Shown here: positions 11,671-22,845 of the stretch, in pieces | Layout: each line of letters starts with the position of its first letter | Numbering within the stretch: the first letter of the stretch is position 1 | DNA from: Nelumbo lutea | Lineage: Eukaryota; Streptophyta; Magnoliopsida; Proteales; Nelumbonaceae | Length of the DNA stretch: 64,000 nt | NCBI GenBank assembly: GCA_022828595.1 | Contig: JAKGHH010000001.1 | Location: 208,072,348 to 208,136,347, forward strand | Direction of reading: 5' to 3' | Notes under the pieces: generated by a model | Database searches by the model: none | The model's input: only the letters and a program-made list of their open reading frames with translations | Told to the model about the DNA's origin: nothing | Translations under genes and position numbers: made by a program

Positions 11671-12684
11671 TCAATCTAATCTCATCTTCTTGGCAACAAG
11701 CTCCAACCATAAAGTCATTGCAGCCTCATCTGTATCATCCTCTTCACACCACCTCAGCCATTCTCTTCTGTACTTTGCACTATCAGTGAAAATGACAGAT
11801 GCCTTGGCATAAAGTGGCTTTGTCCTGTCCCATCCCTTATCAGTGAGCTTCTTTAAGCACTCAGACACAGTAGGCCCTATTTCTTGGTTTGTTATCTTGT
11901 CAATCAGTGCTACTATCCTCTGCACAACTTCACTTCTGCACTTCTGCCTCTTCCTAGGCCTGTCACTTTGCAATTGGGAGTCACTAACCAATGAATCTGT
12001 TGATGGGGTAGCAGATGGCTCATCCTCATCACATGATGAGGGTATGGCATCTAATCCTGGAGCTTTTGAGGAAGCAGATGATACACTCTCGTTATGTGGA
12101 ATGGGAATTGATGCATTACAGCGTGACATAGAGGATTTAGGGACTAATCCAAGGTCTCTAGTTGCACACGCCCTATCAAACAAAATCTTACACTCATTGG
12201 CAAATGCCAATCTTGAGTTCTTGAACACTGATGCTTTTGGGTTAACCTATTTTCAAACAAATATTAGGGTTTTAGAATTTGATCTCTACTTCATAAAATA
12301 TCTAACAATGCAAAGGATTAAATATTTTACCTTTAAGTATGCATCCCATTGTTCAGCACTCCAATCCATAGTCCCTGTAACTGGGTTAAATCCACTCACA
12401 GTCTTGGTGAGAGACACCCACATCTGATATTTTCTCTTTAGGAAGTCATACTCATTCTTTAGCTGTTTTTGTTTCATTTCTATGCCAAACTTTTCTTTTA
12501 TTTGTGCACCTATGTGCATCCATGACTCTTTCCTTAAGGATCCTCCCTGTCTCCCAGCCTTAGCAACCTCGTTGATACATTGATTAATAAAGAACTTCAA
12601 AAGATTTAGGTCTCTCCAACTAGCTCTAGTCCTGTCTTCGGGTGCCATTCCTAGCATCAATAAAGCAATATCAAGGATAACCAT
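11671..12684 (-). CDS. Myb/SANT-like DNA-binding domain protein (two exons)
   Basis: Exon 1 is 12684-12331 and exon 2 is 12246-11671. They are joined by an 84-bp intron with donor AAG|GTAAAA and acceptor AAATAG|GTT, in phase 0, giving about 309 aa. The N-terminal half holds a Myb/SANT-like domain (Myb_DNA-bind_3 type): RTRASWRDLNLLKFF, then LKNEYDFLKRKYQMW and the closing WDAYLK|VNPKA across the splice. A Ser/Pro/Asp-rich linker follows, with a basic RPRKRQK cluster that may be a nuclear signal. The C-terminal helical region contains YRREWLRWCEEDD and WLELVAKKM, as in L10-interacting MYB-like proteins. The family also accompanies PIF/Harbinger transposases, and no transposase is present here, so it could be a host gene or a domesticated transposon partner. 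The start is the first ATG; a second Met (MAPEDRTR) 12 codons in is equally plausible. The frame is intact. Confidence 0.8.
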
Positions 12685-13362
12685 TTTAGACCCAATTAGC
12701 CCTTACTGATCCCCCAACTATCATGGAATATTCTTATCTACCATGAAGGGTATAAAAATACTCATCTATACCAAAACATCCAACCATCAATATAGGCCCT
12801 CTGGCCTCCAAATGCTCATCCAAAGGGGGAAAAAACAAACACTTCTACCATGTGTGGATTAACTACACTTGTTCTACAACAACTACCATCATAGTCAGTC
12901 TTCCAACTATCATGGATTATTTATATATAGTATGAAGGACGTGTATTACAAAAGAAATAAAAAATAGCAAGTACACTTTTATATCTAGATACTGATTCAT
13001 AACTGCAGGTCCTAGCTTCCAAACACTTGTCCAAAAAAAATAAAAACACTTATATGTCCAAAGACTGATCCAGCAACATAGGCACTTTTGGACTTGACCA
13101 ATCCACACACATGGAGAGAGAATATACATACATACATATGCCCAAATGGTTGTAAAACAATTGCACTATAAAGTTATAATTGGCTATTAACAAAATGATT
13201 AATGTGGGCTTAGATGTGGCACATCATACTTAATACCAATCAGAAAAAGATCATGCGTGCTCAAAAACCGAAGTCAAGCAGCAGAGTAAGTGGACAGCAA
13301 TGAACTCCAAATGATTGCAAATATACACAAGTAGAAAGGTGGTAAATGACAACAAAGTGATT
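12685..13362. other. Upstream region of the Myb/SANT gene
   Basis: No coding region seen. The phrase CCAACTATCATGGA recurs (about 12714 and 12903) and a related TACCATGAAGG/AGTATGAAGG follows each copy, suggesting a partial duplication. The promoter of the minus-strand gene should lie here, but no clear TATA element was identified. Confidence 0.45.
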
Positions 13363-14258
13363 TTTTTTTTCGTTTTTGAAAGTAAAATATCATTGTACTG
13401 ATTAAATTAAAGGGGTGAGAGAGCCCCTCAAAATAACAAAAAGAGGGCTAACTATAGAAGCCCTGGGTATAGAAACACTGTACATCTATTCCTATAGGCC
13501 TCGAGAGGCTGAGAACATAGCAACAATTTTGCCATCTCCATCTCTGAAAACTCCCCCTATACCTCAAGGGCCCGGGTTGCCTATAGAGCTCCCATCAAAA
13601 TTCAACTTCATTCTGTGTTGTGTTGGTGGGGACCACAGTTCCTGTACAATAGTCCTAGGGGAAGTTGTAGTTGCTACTTCTCTCCAATTTCTAAATATGT
13701 CCTCATCTGAGAAATCTTTAAACAAATCTATTGATTTCAACCAGTGGATAATGGATTTTCTTTCAACATTTTCCTCCTTGGATTTCTCCACTCCATTAAA
13801 AATCCTATTATTTCTTTCTTCCCAAACTGACTAGAGAATAGCTGCTCTTGTGGCTCTCCACATAATTCTTCCACGCCTCTTTGATTGCTAGAAAAAACTT
13901 GGGTTGAATAGGCTCACCACATCCAAAGGAGGTGACCACCTATAAATAAAGAGAGAGGACAACCAAGTCCAAATAGTAAGTACAAAATAACAAGAGAGAA
14001 ATAAGTGTGTTATCGTCTCACCAGAACCCAAGCAGAGACTACAAACATGGAGTTAAGAGGCAAAAAGTTAACCTCTTTCTTTGCAACACATCCAGGGTAT
14101 TATTTTTTGGAGAACCACCTCCGAACAAAAAAGCCCAAATTTTTGGAAGTACATGACTACACCACACCTCCTTTGAAGGAAAGTTCCTTGCATGGTTAGT
14201 TGATTGAAGAAGAATATTATAGAAAGAAGCACAAGTAAACACACCAAATCGGGAAGGT
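13363..14258 (-). mobile_element. LINE 3' remnant (zf-RVT and start of RNase H)
   Basis: Reading leftward, the segment carries FTCASFYNILLQS and KEVWCSHVLPKIWAFLFGG (zf-RVT region), then IIHWLKSIDLFKDFS and KLNFDGSSIGNPGP, the first catalytic-Asp motif of RNase H. It ends in a poly(A) read as a T run at about 13363. These motifs match the LINE at 25210-28054. Frameshifts occur at about 13830 and 14050, so it is dead. Its 5' side stops where the Gypsy LTR begins (about 14260). Confidence 0.75.
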
Positions 14259-14261
14259 TTC

Positions 14262-14765
14262 TAGTGTGGGTATATTTAGTCGGCTTGCCGGATCCTGACA
14301 CGTGGCATCGGCCAGGGGTATTACCAACTAGCGACTTTTCATTAAGGGCACTCGGGTAATTCCTACCCTTAATGCTTCACAGAGCACTTAATGTGGGCAC
14401 ATGTCCTAGGTGCATTTACTCCTTGGCCAGTAGCATGGGGTCGTGACCGGCCAATGCCCCTTCATATCCCCTTACGTGACCACGATATAGGGAACAGTTA
14501 CATGTTGTGCATTACTCCCCTGTCGGGCAACTCCTACTATAAAAGGGACACTGCAACCAGAGGTACTTACACTTACTGAAGCTATCACTTGCACTCTTGT
14601 GGTGATCTCTGTTCTCCTTGAGCCCTAGGCTAACTTGACCGCCGGAGTCCCTGCCCCTGGGTACACTCCTGGGGCCTCTAACGTCTTTTCACTGTTGATA
14701 GGTGGGGCATCAGCCTTCGAACCTCGAAAATTACTTAGTTGCCCTCTACTCCAAATTTGGCAGCA
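14262..14765 (+). repeat. Gypsy 5' LTR
   Basis: Begins near TGTGGGTATATTTAGTCGGC, where LINE homology stops, and ends near AATTTGGCAGCA just before the primer-site-like TGGCATCGTCTGTGGGAG. A TATAAAA box lies at 14538-14544. The left edge is placed by the loss of LINE similarity, because no second LTR copy is available for comparison. Confidence 0.6.
14538..14544 (+). promoter_or_regulatory. TATA box of the Gypsy LTR
   Basis: TATAAAA followed by GGGACACTGCAACC, at the expected place within the LTR. Confidence 0.55.
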
Positions 14766-14850
14766 TCATTTGGCATCGTCTGTGGGAGCGACTTAGATCA
14801 TTCCCTTAAACAAACCATAACAAATCATCTAAGATTTCCGAAAGAAGGAA

Positions 14851-16433
14851 AATGGCTGATAACTAAGACAATGTCCCTCATGCTCATAACTTGGTCACCC
14901 AAGAGCAGTTTTTAGCGTGGTGCTCCAACGCCTAGACGGCCTACCCCAGCAGTTGGACGAGTTGTGGCGCCAGACAGGAGGCCTCCCACTCAGGGGACGC
15001 CCTCGTCAGGGGCCAAGATCAACACGACACAAGTTCCGCCCATGTATCGGTGAGCCAGCGCTTAGGCACACACATCGCTGATGACTAGTCGGATTTTGGC
15101 AGCAGTAGTTGTTGGGCAAGCAAACACCGGTCCAACACATCTCGGCTTCCTCCCAGCCAAAGAAACCGACAGGATACATATGCCTGCGACGTACCAGAAG
15201 ACCATTAAGACTGTCACGCCAACCGCTTCGCCTCGAATCACAACAGGGACGACGATGGGCGGTTGGGCCACTACAATTCCACTCACCAATCAGAGGCTGG
15301 CCAACACCACGCCTCTCCTGACCTGTGTCCAACCTCCATGATCACTTTAACGATCGCCGCACCCATAGAGCTCGGGATCAAGTTGAGTCAGAGAACTCTA
15401 GAAACCGAGCAAATTTCTCCCAGGTAAGAGAGCCCCAGGACCCATCCGAGGTCCCCCTCCCTTAGATTGACCAACGTATCGAGGACCTCCAGGCACAGAT
15501 ACGCACCATGCAAGACGAGCTTAAGCAGATTAAAGAAGGCCGAGATGATGTGTCCACCAGTCGACCAGCCTTGTTGTCTCAAACAGAGGCCTTTGTTGAC
15601 TCCATCACCTCGGAGCCCCTCTTGCCGAACTTCAAAGTGCCTACTCTCGAAACCTATGACATCCGTGCCCTAATGCTCCTCCACAGCTACTCCAACGCAC
15701 TGATGTGCAAGGCCTTTTAGGACACTTTCAAGGGAGTGGCCCGCAGACAGTTCTCCACGCTCCCACCTCGGTCCATCAGCCTAGGATCAGTTTGCAGATC
15801 TCTTTCTAGGGCACTTCGTGAGCAACCGACGATGCCAGAAGACCGTCACTTCCCTAATGTCCATTAAGCAGAAACACGGGGAAAGCCTTCAGATTATAGG
15901 AAGAGATTCAATTAGGAAGAACTTGAAGTTAAGGACCTGAACCCCTTGGTGTCTATGACTGTCGCCATCAATGACCTTCATCCAAGGCCCCTCAGCTGGT
16001 CCATCTCCAAAACCCTGCCCAAAAACAAGGCGAAGTTCCTGAAAAAGGTGCAAAAGTACATAGCAGTTGAGGAGGCCGAGGCCAACAAACACCTCGAGAA
16101 CCCAGAAACAAGTCCCAGTAAAAAGAAGAGGAAGACAGAGACGAGCCGGTCGATGGCCCAAGCAATGAGAATAAGGAGAAGAAGCCGTCGACCCCATCCT
16201 TTGACAAATACACTCCTTTGAACGCTTCCTGAACTAATATTCTCATGCAAGAAGGGAAGCAGGAGTACATGAAGTGGCTTGCCAAACTCAAGAGGAACCC
16301 CAGAAGGGGAAATCCTAAAAAGTATTATAAGTTTCACCGCGGCATGAGCCACGATACTAAAGATTGTTATGATCTCAAAGATGAGATCAAGTCCCTCATT
16401 AGGCAGGGACACTTAAAAGATTGTCGGGAGTGA
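14851..16433 (+). pseudogene. Gypsy gag relic
   Basis: The frame starts at ATGGCTGATAAC (14851) and hits a stop at once. Recognisable capsid pieces are PLLPNFKVPTLETYD (about 15620), MLLHSYSNALMCKAF and DTFKGVARRQFSTLPP (about 15675-15770), then in another frame FADLFLGHFVSNRR and MSIKQKHGESLQ (about 15790-15890). These are the Retrotrans_gag core. A CCHC-like segment, YYKFHRGMSHDTKDCYDL, sits at about 16322 with a first Cys missing. At least three frameshifts and several stops. Minus-strand frames across this block are shadows. Confidence 0.75.
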
Positions 16434-16675
16434 AAACCCAACGTCGTCATCCGCACCAACGCCAGCCGATCCCAGACCCAACCATCCTCTCACCGGGATT
16501 ATCGAAGTCATTATTGGAGGCTCGGCCGCAAGGGGCACGACCGCATCGTCTTGAAAGGCACACGCCAATCAGTACAATGTCCAGCACCAGGCGCCAAAGA
16601 GACCGAGGCCAGAAGACCTCATCTCCTTTTCAGATGACGATTTGAGGGGGTAACTGTACGCCATGACGCGTTGGT

Positions 16676-17057
16676 GGTGTCAATGATCATCGCCAACTGT
16701 GAAGTAAGAAGAGTCCTCATAGACAACAGTTCCTCGACTGACATCTTGCTTTATGAGGCATTCGAGAAAATGCAACTGACACTAGAGTGATGGCTTCCCA
16801 TTGACTTGCCTTTAGTTGGGTTTTTTGGAGCAACTGTCAGACCAAAAGGAAGAATAGCTCTACCAATCACGGTAAGAACTGAATCCCGACACGTCGCTCG
16901 AATGACAGAGTTCTTGGTCGTGAAGACCGGTTCACCTTACAATGCCATCATCGGTCGGCCGACCCTTCATGCTCTCAAGAACGTCATCTCCGCTTATCAT
17001 CTCGCCATGAAGTTCCCCATAGAGCATGGCATAGGAGTGGTTAGGGGAAATCAATAA
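16676..17057 (+). pseudogene. Gypsy aspartic protease relic
   Basis: VRRVLIDNSSSTDIL (about 16703-16750) corresponds to the usual VLIDGGSSADIL active site, with the first Gly replaced by Asn. After an in-frame stop the fold continues as FFGATVRPKGRIALP and YNAIIGRPTLHALKNVIS, the second conserved strand. The change and the stop imply loss of protease function. Confidence 0.75.
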
Positions 17058-17213
17058 GTTGTCAGACAGTGCTACGTTGCAGCACTAAAAGGCAAAAATA
17101 AAGAAGCCCTACTGGTAGAAGGGCTCGACCTTAGGGACAAACTTGCCAGCCGAGGTCACCCAGTTGAGGACCTCACCGTAGTTCCCCTGGACGAGGCTGA
17201 GCTCGGAAAAACA

Positions 17214-18245
17214 GTGCAAGTCGGATCACTCCTCCCTCAGGATGCATTTTTCGAACTGGTAAGTTTCCTAAAGGCTAATGCCGACGTATTTGCTTGGTAT
17301 GCCGCTGATATGCCAGGAATTGACCCTTCAGTCATGAGTCACAAGCTGAGTGTGGACCTGAGCTGTAAGGCAGTTCGGAAAAAGAAGAGGAACTTTGCAC
17401 CAGAATGTTGGAAAGCTATCAGAGAGGAGGTGGACAAATTACTCAACGCCGACTTCATTAGAGAGGTACACTATCCTAAATGGCTATCTAACATGGTCAT
17501 GGTTAAAAAAACTAATGGGAAATGGCGAATATATATTGACTTCACAAATCTCAACAAAGCATGTCCCAAAGATAGCTTTCCTTTACCAAGAATAGATTAC
17601 TTGGTCGATGCCACGACATGATACGAGCTATTGAGTTTTATGGACACCTTTTCAGGCTATAATCAGATAAGAATGCACCCGGGCAATGAGGAGAAGACGT
17701 CATTCATTACCGAGCACGACATTTACTATTATAGAGTGATGCCTTTTAGACTAAAGAATGCCGGTGCAACATAACAAAGGCTGGTGAACAAAATCTTTAA
17801 AGAACAGATCGGACGGAACATTGAAGCCTATGATGATGACATGGTTGTGAAGAGCCCAAGGCAAGCCAACACATCGCATACCTAGATGAGATGTTTGGGG
17901 TGCTAAGGAAACAAAACATGAAATTGAATCCTACCAAGTGCGCCTTCGAGGTCACCTTAGGGAAATTTCTCGGCTTTATGGTCACCCAACAAGGCATTGA
18001 AGCCAACCTTGAGAAGATACAAGCCATATTGGACATGGAGCCCCCTCGGTCAATCAAAAAACCACATAATCTCACCGGTCAAATTACAGCTCTCAGCCGA
18101 TTCATGTTCAAATCGGCCGACAGGTATATACCTTTCTTCTGGGCCATGAAGAAGATGAAAGACTTTCAATGGACGGAGGACTACTAGAAAGCCTTCGAAG
18201 AATTGAAAGTGTACCTCGCCCTCCCACCTCTCCTTAAAAAGAAAT
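17214..18245 (+). pseudogene. Gypsy reverse transcriptase relic
   Basis: Finger motifs VDKLLNADFIREVHYPKWL and GKWRIYIDFTNLNKACPKD are in one frame up to a stop at 17619. SFMDTFSGYNQIRMHP and the catalytic YDDDMVVKS (about 17828, a YxDD box with all Asp kept) follow. A frameshift leads into the thumb (LNPTKCAFEVTLGKFLGF, 17930) and the connection (QITALSRFMFKSADRY). At 18187 there is one more stop, then KVYLALPPLL, where RNase H should continue. Instead the frame runs into Copia protease. Confidence 0.85.
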
Positions 18246-20396
18246 TTGTCATAGAGACCAATTTGTTGGTCAATTCTGCTTCCTGGTATATTGACTCTGG
18301 GGCTTCAACTCATGCGTGTAACTCACTACAGGGGTTCAGGACAAGCAGAAGACTGAGTGACGGAGAGGTGTCTCTTTACTTGGGGACTTCTACAAGTGTT
18401 GCAGCTACAACTATAGGAACTGTAGAGTTAATTTTCAGAGAAGGAATTATTGTACTGAAAGATTGTCTTTATGTACCAAACTTAAGAATAAATTTGATTT
18501 CTGTCTCAAAGTTGTGTTTGGATGGTTATTCTATTTTATTCAGTAATGTGCTTACTATTAAACAGAATAACAAATTCCTCACTTACGGAGAACTCGAGAA
18601 TAGTCTCTATGTTCTCCATCCTTCTCTGGAAACAAACTTAACTGAAACTATGTCGAAAATAATCCCCAAGAAGAGAACACATGAAGCAGTTAATCCCACG
18701 TGCCTGTGCCATTACCAACTTGGCCACATTAACATAGATCGTATCGCAAGGTTGGTAAATGATGGTCCTTTGGATTTTCTAACTGTAGAAGATCTTCCAA
18801 CCTGTGAACCTTGCCTTCAGGGTAAGATGACGAAACGACCATTTACAGGTAAGCCTAAAGATCTACAGGCACGCTTGACCTAATACATATTGATGTATGT
18901 AGTCCCCTGAATGTTAGGACACGTAACCAGCACGTTTATTTCATAACATTTACCGATGATCATTCACGGTATAGTTACATGTACCTAATGAGACATAAGT
19001 CTGAATCCTTTGAAATGTTCAAAGAGTTCAGGCAAGAGGTCGAGAAATAGTTGGGGAGACAAATCAAATCCCTTCGATCAGATTGAGGAGGTGAATATCT
19101 CTCCGACAAATTCAAAGACTACCTAAGGGACAATGGGATTGTTTCACAGTTAGCTCCTCCTACTACACCACAAATGGTGTGTTAGAGAGGAGGAACCGGA
19201 CTTTATTGGATATGGTCTGATCACTTCTCGTACACTTGGAACTGCCTACATCCTTTTGGGGGTACGCATTAGAGACTGCGATTTACGTGCTGAACCGGGT
19301 TCCAACCAAATCCGTTCCTAAGACTCCATATGAGCTATGGACCGGTAAGAAACCAAGTGTAAGACACTTGGAGATTTAGGATTGTCCAACACATGTTAAA
19401 AGAACAAGTGCTGACAAATTGGAATCCAAGACCAGTCGTTGCCTATTTGTAAGCTACCCCAAAGGCTCTGTAGGATATTTATTCTATGACCCAAAAGAGC
19501 AAAATGTGTTTTGCAGTCGAAATGCCTATTTCTTGGAAGAAGATTACATCCTGAACAAACATCATCAGGAAGTTGTTCTTGATGAGGAGAGCTCAGAAGT
19601 AATGGGAGATGTCCCACAAGCTCCAGATAATAACCAACCTAGAAGGTCTACCCGGGTATCCAGGCCTCCAATTCGTTACGGCTATGACCAAGAAAGTTAC
19701 TTGGTGGAAGCCACGACCAGTGAGGAAGATCCCGTGACTTATATGGAAGCTATGTTGGACATAGATTCCTTGAAGTGGGTAGACGCCATGAAAGCCGAGA
19801 TGGACTCGATGGAGACCAACAAGGTCTGGACTCTTGTAGACCTGCCCCCTGGGGTGAAAGCAATTGGTTGCAAATGGATTTACAAGAGGAAGAAGGGCCC
19901 AGATGGTAACATTGAGACCTATAAAGCTCGTCTTGTGGCGAAAGGGTACACTTAGAAAGAGAGAATTGACTATGAGAAAACCTTTTCGCCAGTGGCCATG
20001 CTTAAGTCTATTAGGATCCTGCTAGCTGTAGCAGCATACCATGATTACAAGATTTGGCAAATGAATGTCAAAACCGCGCTCCTAAATGAAGATCTTACTG
20101 AAGAAATCTATATGCAACAACTGCAAGGTTTTATAGCTGCAGGACAGGAACACATAGTAATGTAAACTTAATCGATCCATATATGGACTTAAGCAAGCTT
20201 CTAGGAGCTGAAACATCGGGTTTGACTCTACCATCAAACAGTTTGACTTTGAGCAGAATCCGGATGAGCCCTGTATTTACAGGAAGACAGTGGGAGATAA
20301 GGTTATGTTCATGGTTTTGCATGTAGATGGCATCCTACTCATTGGGAATGATGTAGGAATGTTAACTACAGTGAAAGTATGGCTTTCACAGCAATT
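18246..20396 (+). pseudogene. Copia (Angela/Tork-like) polyprotein relic, protease to RT
   Basis: Protease SWYIDSGASTHACNSLQGF (DSGA active site kept). Then comes the GAG-pre-integrase CHYQLGHINIDRIARL ... CEPCLQGKMTKRPF (first zinc-binding His altered), then integrase with HIDV (about 18890), SLRSD followed by a stop, and TPQMVC in place of the QQNGxxER block. The RT segment at 19419-20340 carries WVDAMKAEMDSMETNKVW, KWIYKRKKGPDGNIETYKA and HVDGILLIG, where YVDD has become HVDG. Coding similarity ends at SQQFS (about 20395), before RNase H. Multiple stops. Wording and order match Angela/Tork Copia elements (cf. TNT1-94 family). Confidence 0.8.
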
Positions 20397-20964
20397 CTCC
20401 AATCAGATTGATGTACTTATTGTCATTTATTGTAAATGAATAAAGTGCATAATTGATTCATGTTATTTTGGTGTGTTTCTGTGTAATACCCTTAAACCGG
20501 ACACTTATGAGACTCGTGTTAGTTTAAAATCTTCACAGCCGTTGGATAGATCTAGGGAGATTTATCTTGCCAAGGCTAACACTGATGTACCGCCAAGTGG
20601 GTTGGGGTGGCTTGTCTCAGCTGCCAGGGTGAGACCTGATGTACATGCAATGTGATTTTCTTAAAACCCTGAACCAGACTAAATTCCAGTATTGCCTTGG
20701 ACCTTGGAGATAGATGGGCAAAACTAGAATGTTACACCTGACCCCTAGACTCGATTATGGTACTGCACTAGGTGGTGGATTGGGCTGTCTTTGATATGCC
20801 AATCAGTGAGATCCTTAGAGGGGGTCAAAGCCTGGGTATGTTGGGACAGTCTGAGAATTCACCTGAGTGGGTGATCATAGTGACAGAATCAGCCCCTTTG
20901 TCGGGCAAAGTGAATGAACGAGGACTGCACTCTCTCATATGGAAACCTAAACTGTCGGTAGTTG

Positions 20965-20981
20965 ATTTCAACCGTTGAAAT
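20965..20981. promoter_or_regulatory. 17-bp palindrome in LTR
   Basis: ATTTCAACCGTTGAAAT, the reverse complement of the palindrome in the minus-oriented LTR copies, perfectly preserved. Confidence 0.4.
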
Positions 20982-21195
20982 TTGTTTTTGCAAAATATAT
21001 TTATATAGAGATATACTTATATATATTATGGTTTCAAAATGTTTGCAAAAGGTCTTAATTCCCGAGATCCATGTGAGTAGAGAGTGCAACACTGTACCTT
21101 GCAGCCGAGGGAGAGGTCCTCTCTTGTCGGGCAGTATTTGATCATTATGGGCTGAGAGGTTAAGTGTAAAACCATTGAGGGTAATACCTAATGGG

Positions 21196-21771
21196 TAGAC
21201 CTGTTCATGGGCCGAGTGGCCCGACGGGCCAGCCCAGCCCGGCCCGGCCCCTGGACGGGCTTGAACATGTTTATAGGCCTGCGGGCTTAAACTCGGGCCA
21301 AAAAGCCTGGCCCGCAATAAATTCGAGCCGGGGCTCAGGTTTTGTCAAAATAGCCCGACCCGAGCCCGGCTCGGCCCGACCTAAAATTAGACTTAAAATG
21401 GGTTATGTGATTATGTCCATTTGAATAAATTTTTTTATTTAAGAATGTAAAACTGTGTTTTAAAACGTAAAAGAAAAGGAAAAAAACCATCTTGTAGGCC
21501 CATTGTTCATTTAAATAGGAAAAAAAAAACATCTGAATTTTTAATTCTAATTTGAATAGGGAAAATTGTAATTTTTTTATTAGGTCGGGCTTCGGGCTCG
21601 GGCTCAGGTCGGGCTTCAGGCTTTTTATCAGGGTCGGGCTCAGGCCCAAGTTATAGGCCCATTGGTCGGGCCGGGCTCGGGCTCGGGCCTAACGTATTTC
21701 CATTAATGATGAGTAAAAGCCCAACCCAAGCCTGGCCCGAGCCCGGCCCGGCCGGCCCATGAACAGGTCTA
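21196..21771. mobile_element. hAT-like MITE, 576 bp, nested in the LTR
   Basis: Terminal inverted repeats TAGACCTGTTCATGGGCCG / CGGCCCATGAACAGGTCTA. Flanking 8-bp repeats CTAATGGG (21188-21195) and CTAATTGG (21772-21779) differ at one base. The uninterrupted LTR copies read CCTGATGGGTTAATC at this point, which gives a true empty site. GC-rich ends (GGCCCGA, CGGGCTC words) surround an AT-rich centre. No transposase. Confidence 0.9.
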
Positions 21772-22235
21772 CTAATTGGTTAATCTTGCATCTGCCTACA
21801 GTCCTTGGGCCTTCATAAGGTGGCTAGACCCAATGACCATTTAGTGTAAATGTTGGGCCCATTAAGAGCCCATAGTGATGGACTCAAGGGTTCACTGTGT
21901 TCTATAGTGAATTTGGCCAGGCCTTGTAACAGAGGTTGGGCTAAACCCATGTGGATGATGTGAAGATCAATGCTAGGGTCCCACGCCATACAAAGAGAGC
22001 CAAGCTAGCCAGCATTTAAAGGGAAAGTGAGCTATGTAACTAAATGGGCCTAAAGCCCTTTTCGAACTGGGCTTAAGTCAGTTAACTAAAAGGGGGCGAA
22101 TTCTGATTTATAATCTGATCATGATTAGCTAAAGGATAAGATAAGTCGTATCCATTTAAGAGTCCAGATCCAAATATTATATTTGGATCAGGAAACTCTT
22201 TCCTAGTTGGATTAGGAAGCTGATCCAACAAAGGC

Positions 22236-22243
22236 TATAAATA
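22236..22243 (+). promoter_or_regulatory. TATA box of the plus-strand LTR
   Basis: TATAAATA within AAGGCTATAAATAGGGGG. The GGCTATAAATA context is shared with the other LTR copies. Confidence 0.6.
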
Positions 22244-22746
22244 GGGGGCGAATTCACCAATTTATACACTCAACAATCTACAAAATTCCTCCTCAGTTCT
22301 TGCCACCCCTACCCAGTTCGATCTCCACTCTTGGATCTGATCAAGAATAGTTCTTGATATTGTTTCTTGCTAGAAGAAATAATCTAAAGTCATGCTCACC
22401 AGCCCCTTGCGTGATTCTTGCTGAAGAGTTAGGGTTCTTGTTGAAGAACCACTTTGCCAATCCTACCTCATCATATGTTGTGTCATCTTCAGTGGAGGTG
22501 GGCTTTGGTCACCTCTTTGGGCGTGAACACCTACGTTGGGAGTTACTGTTATTCCATATCAGGTACATCCCTACTTGCTTCCTTTGGTTTCAGATTTAGT
22601 CCGGTTTGTTTCAAGAACGAACCTTGAAAATGCTGTTTTCTAAATTAGGGAATAGAATTCCCAGATGGGAGAAAGAAATTTTTGAAATTTCACCCAGCCA
22701 CCCTGCATGGTTCAGCCATCCATATGATGGATCTCCCATCCCTTCA

Positions 22747-22845
22747 AGAGCACCATCCCTACAGCAAGTTATCGGTCGATGCTTGTTGTCGAGAGGGTAT
22801 CCCCTTCCCTAACATTCCATGATGGCCTAAAGACCCGACGTGTAG
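22747..22845. other. Junction between LTR end and gypsy-type relic
   Basis: Follows the LTR end with AGAGCACCATCCC, which is not the TGGTATCAGAGC primer site expected after a 5' LTR. This LTR is therefore either a 3' LTR or solo. Confidence 0.4.

Larger units (their letters stand above)
14262..18245 (+). mobile_element. Ty3/Gypsy retrotransposon, 5' part
   Basis: Order 5' to 3': LTR (14262 to about 14765), a TTTGGCATCGTCTGTGGGAG sequence like the start of many plant Gypsy interiors, gag, a CCHC-like segment, aspartic protease, reverse transcriptase and the beginning of RNase H. Many stops and frameshifts make it non-functional. The element has no 3' half: at about 18245 it switches into a Copia polyprotein. 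No integrase or 3' LTR of this family is in the window. Confidence 0.85.
20397..22746 (+). mobile_element. Long LTR (same family as the solo LTRs), first bases missing
   Basis: Same family as 34709-36639 but in plus orientation. It starts inside the family, at CCAATCAGATTGATGTAC, without the first roughly 25 bases (TGTTAGACAATGTATGCCC). It ends GGATCTCCCATCCCTTCA at 22746. It holds the palindrome at 20965-20981, the hAT-like MITE at 21196-21771 and a TATAAATA box at 22236-22243. Excluding the MITE it is about 1.77 kb. It directly follows Copia RT, so it may be that element's own 3' LTR after an internal deletion. Confidence 0.8.

Noticed and set aside
11843..12427. 194-aa plus-strand frame
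   Set aside because: Antisense shadow of the Myb/SANT gene; its exons account for the openness of this strand.
15006..16412. Several minus-strand frames of 75-144 aa
   Set aside because: Shadows of the GC-rich Gypsy gag region on the opposite strand.
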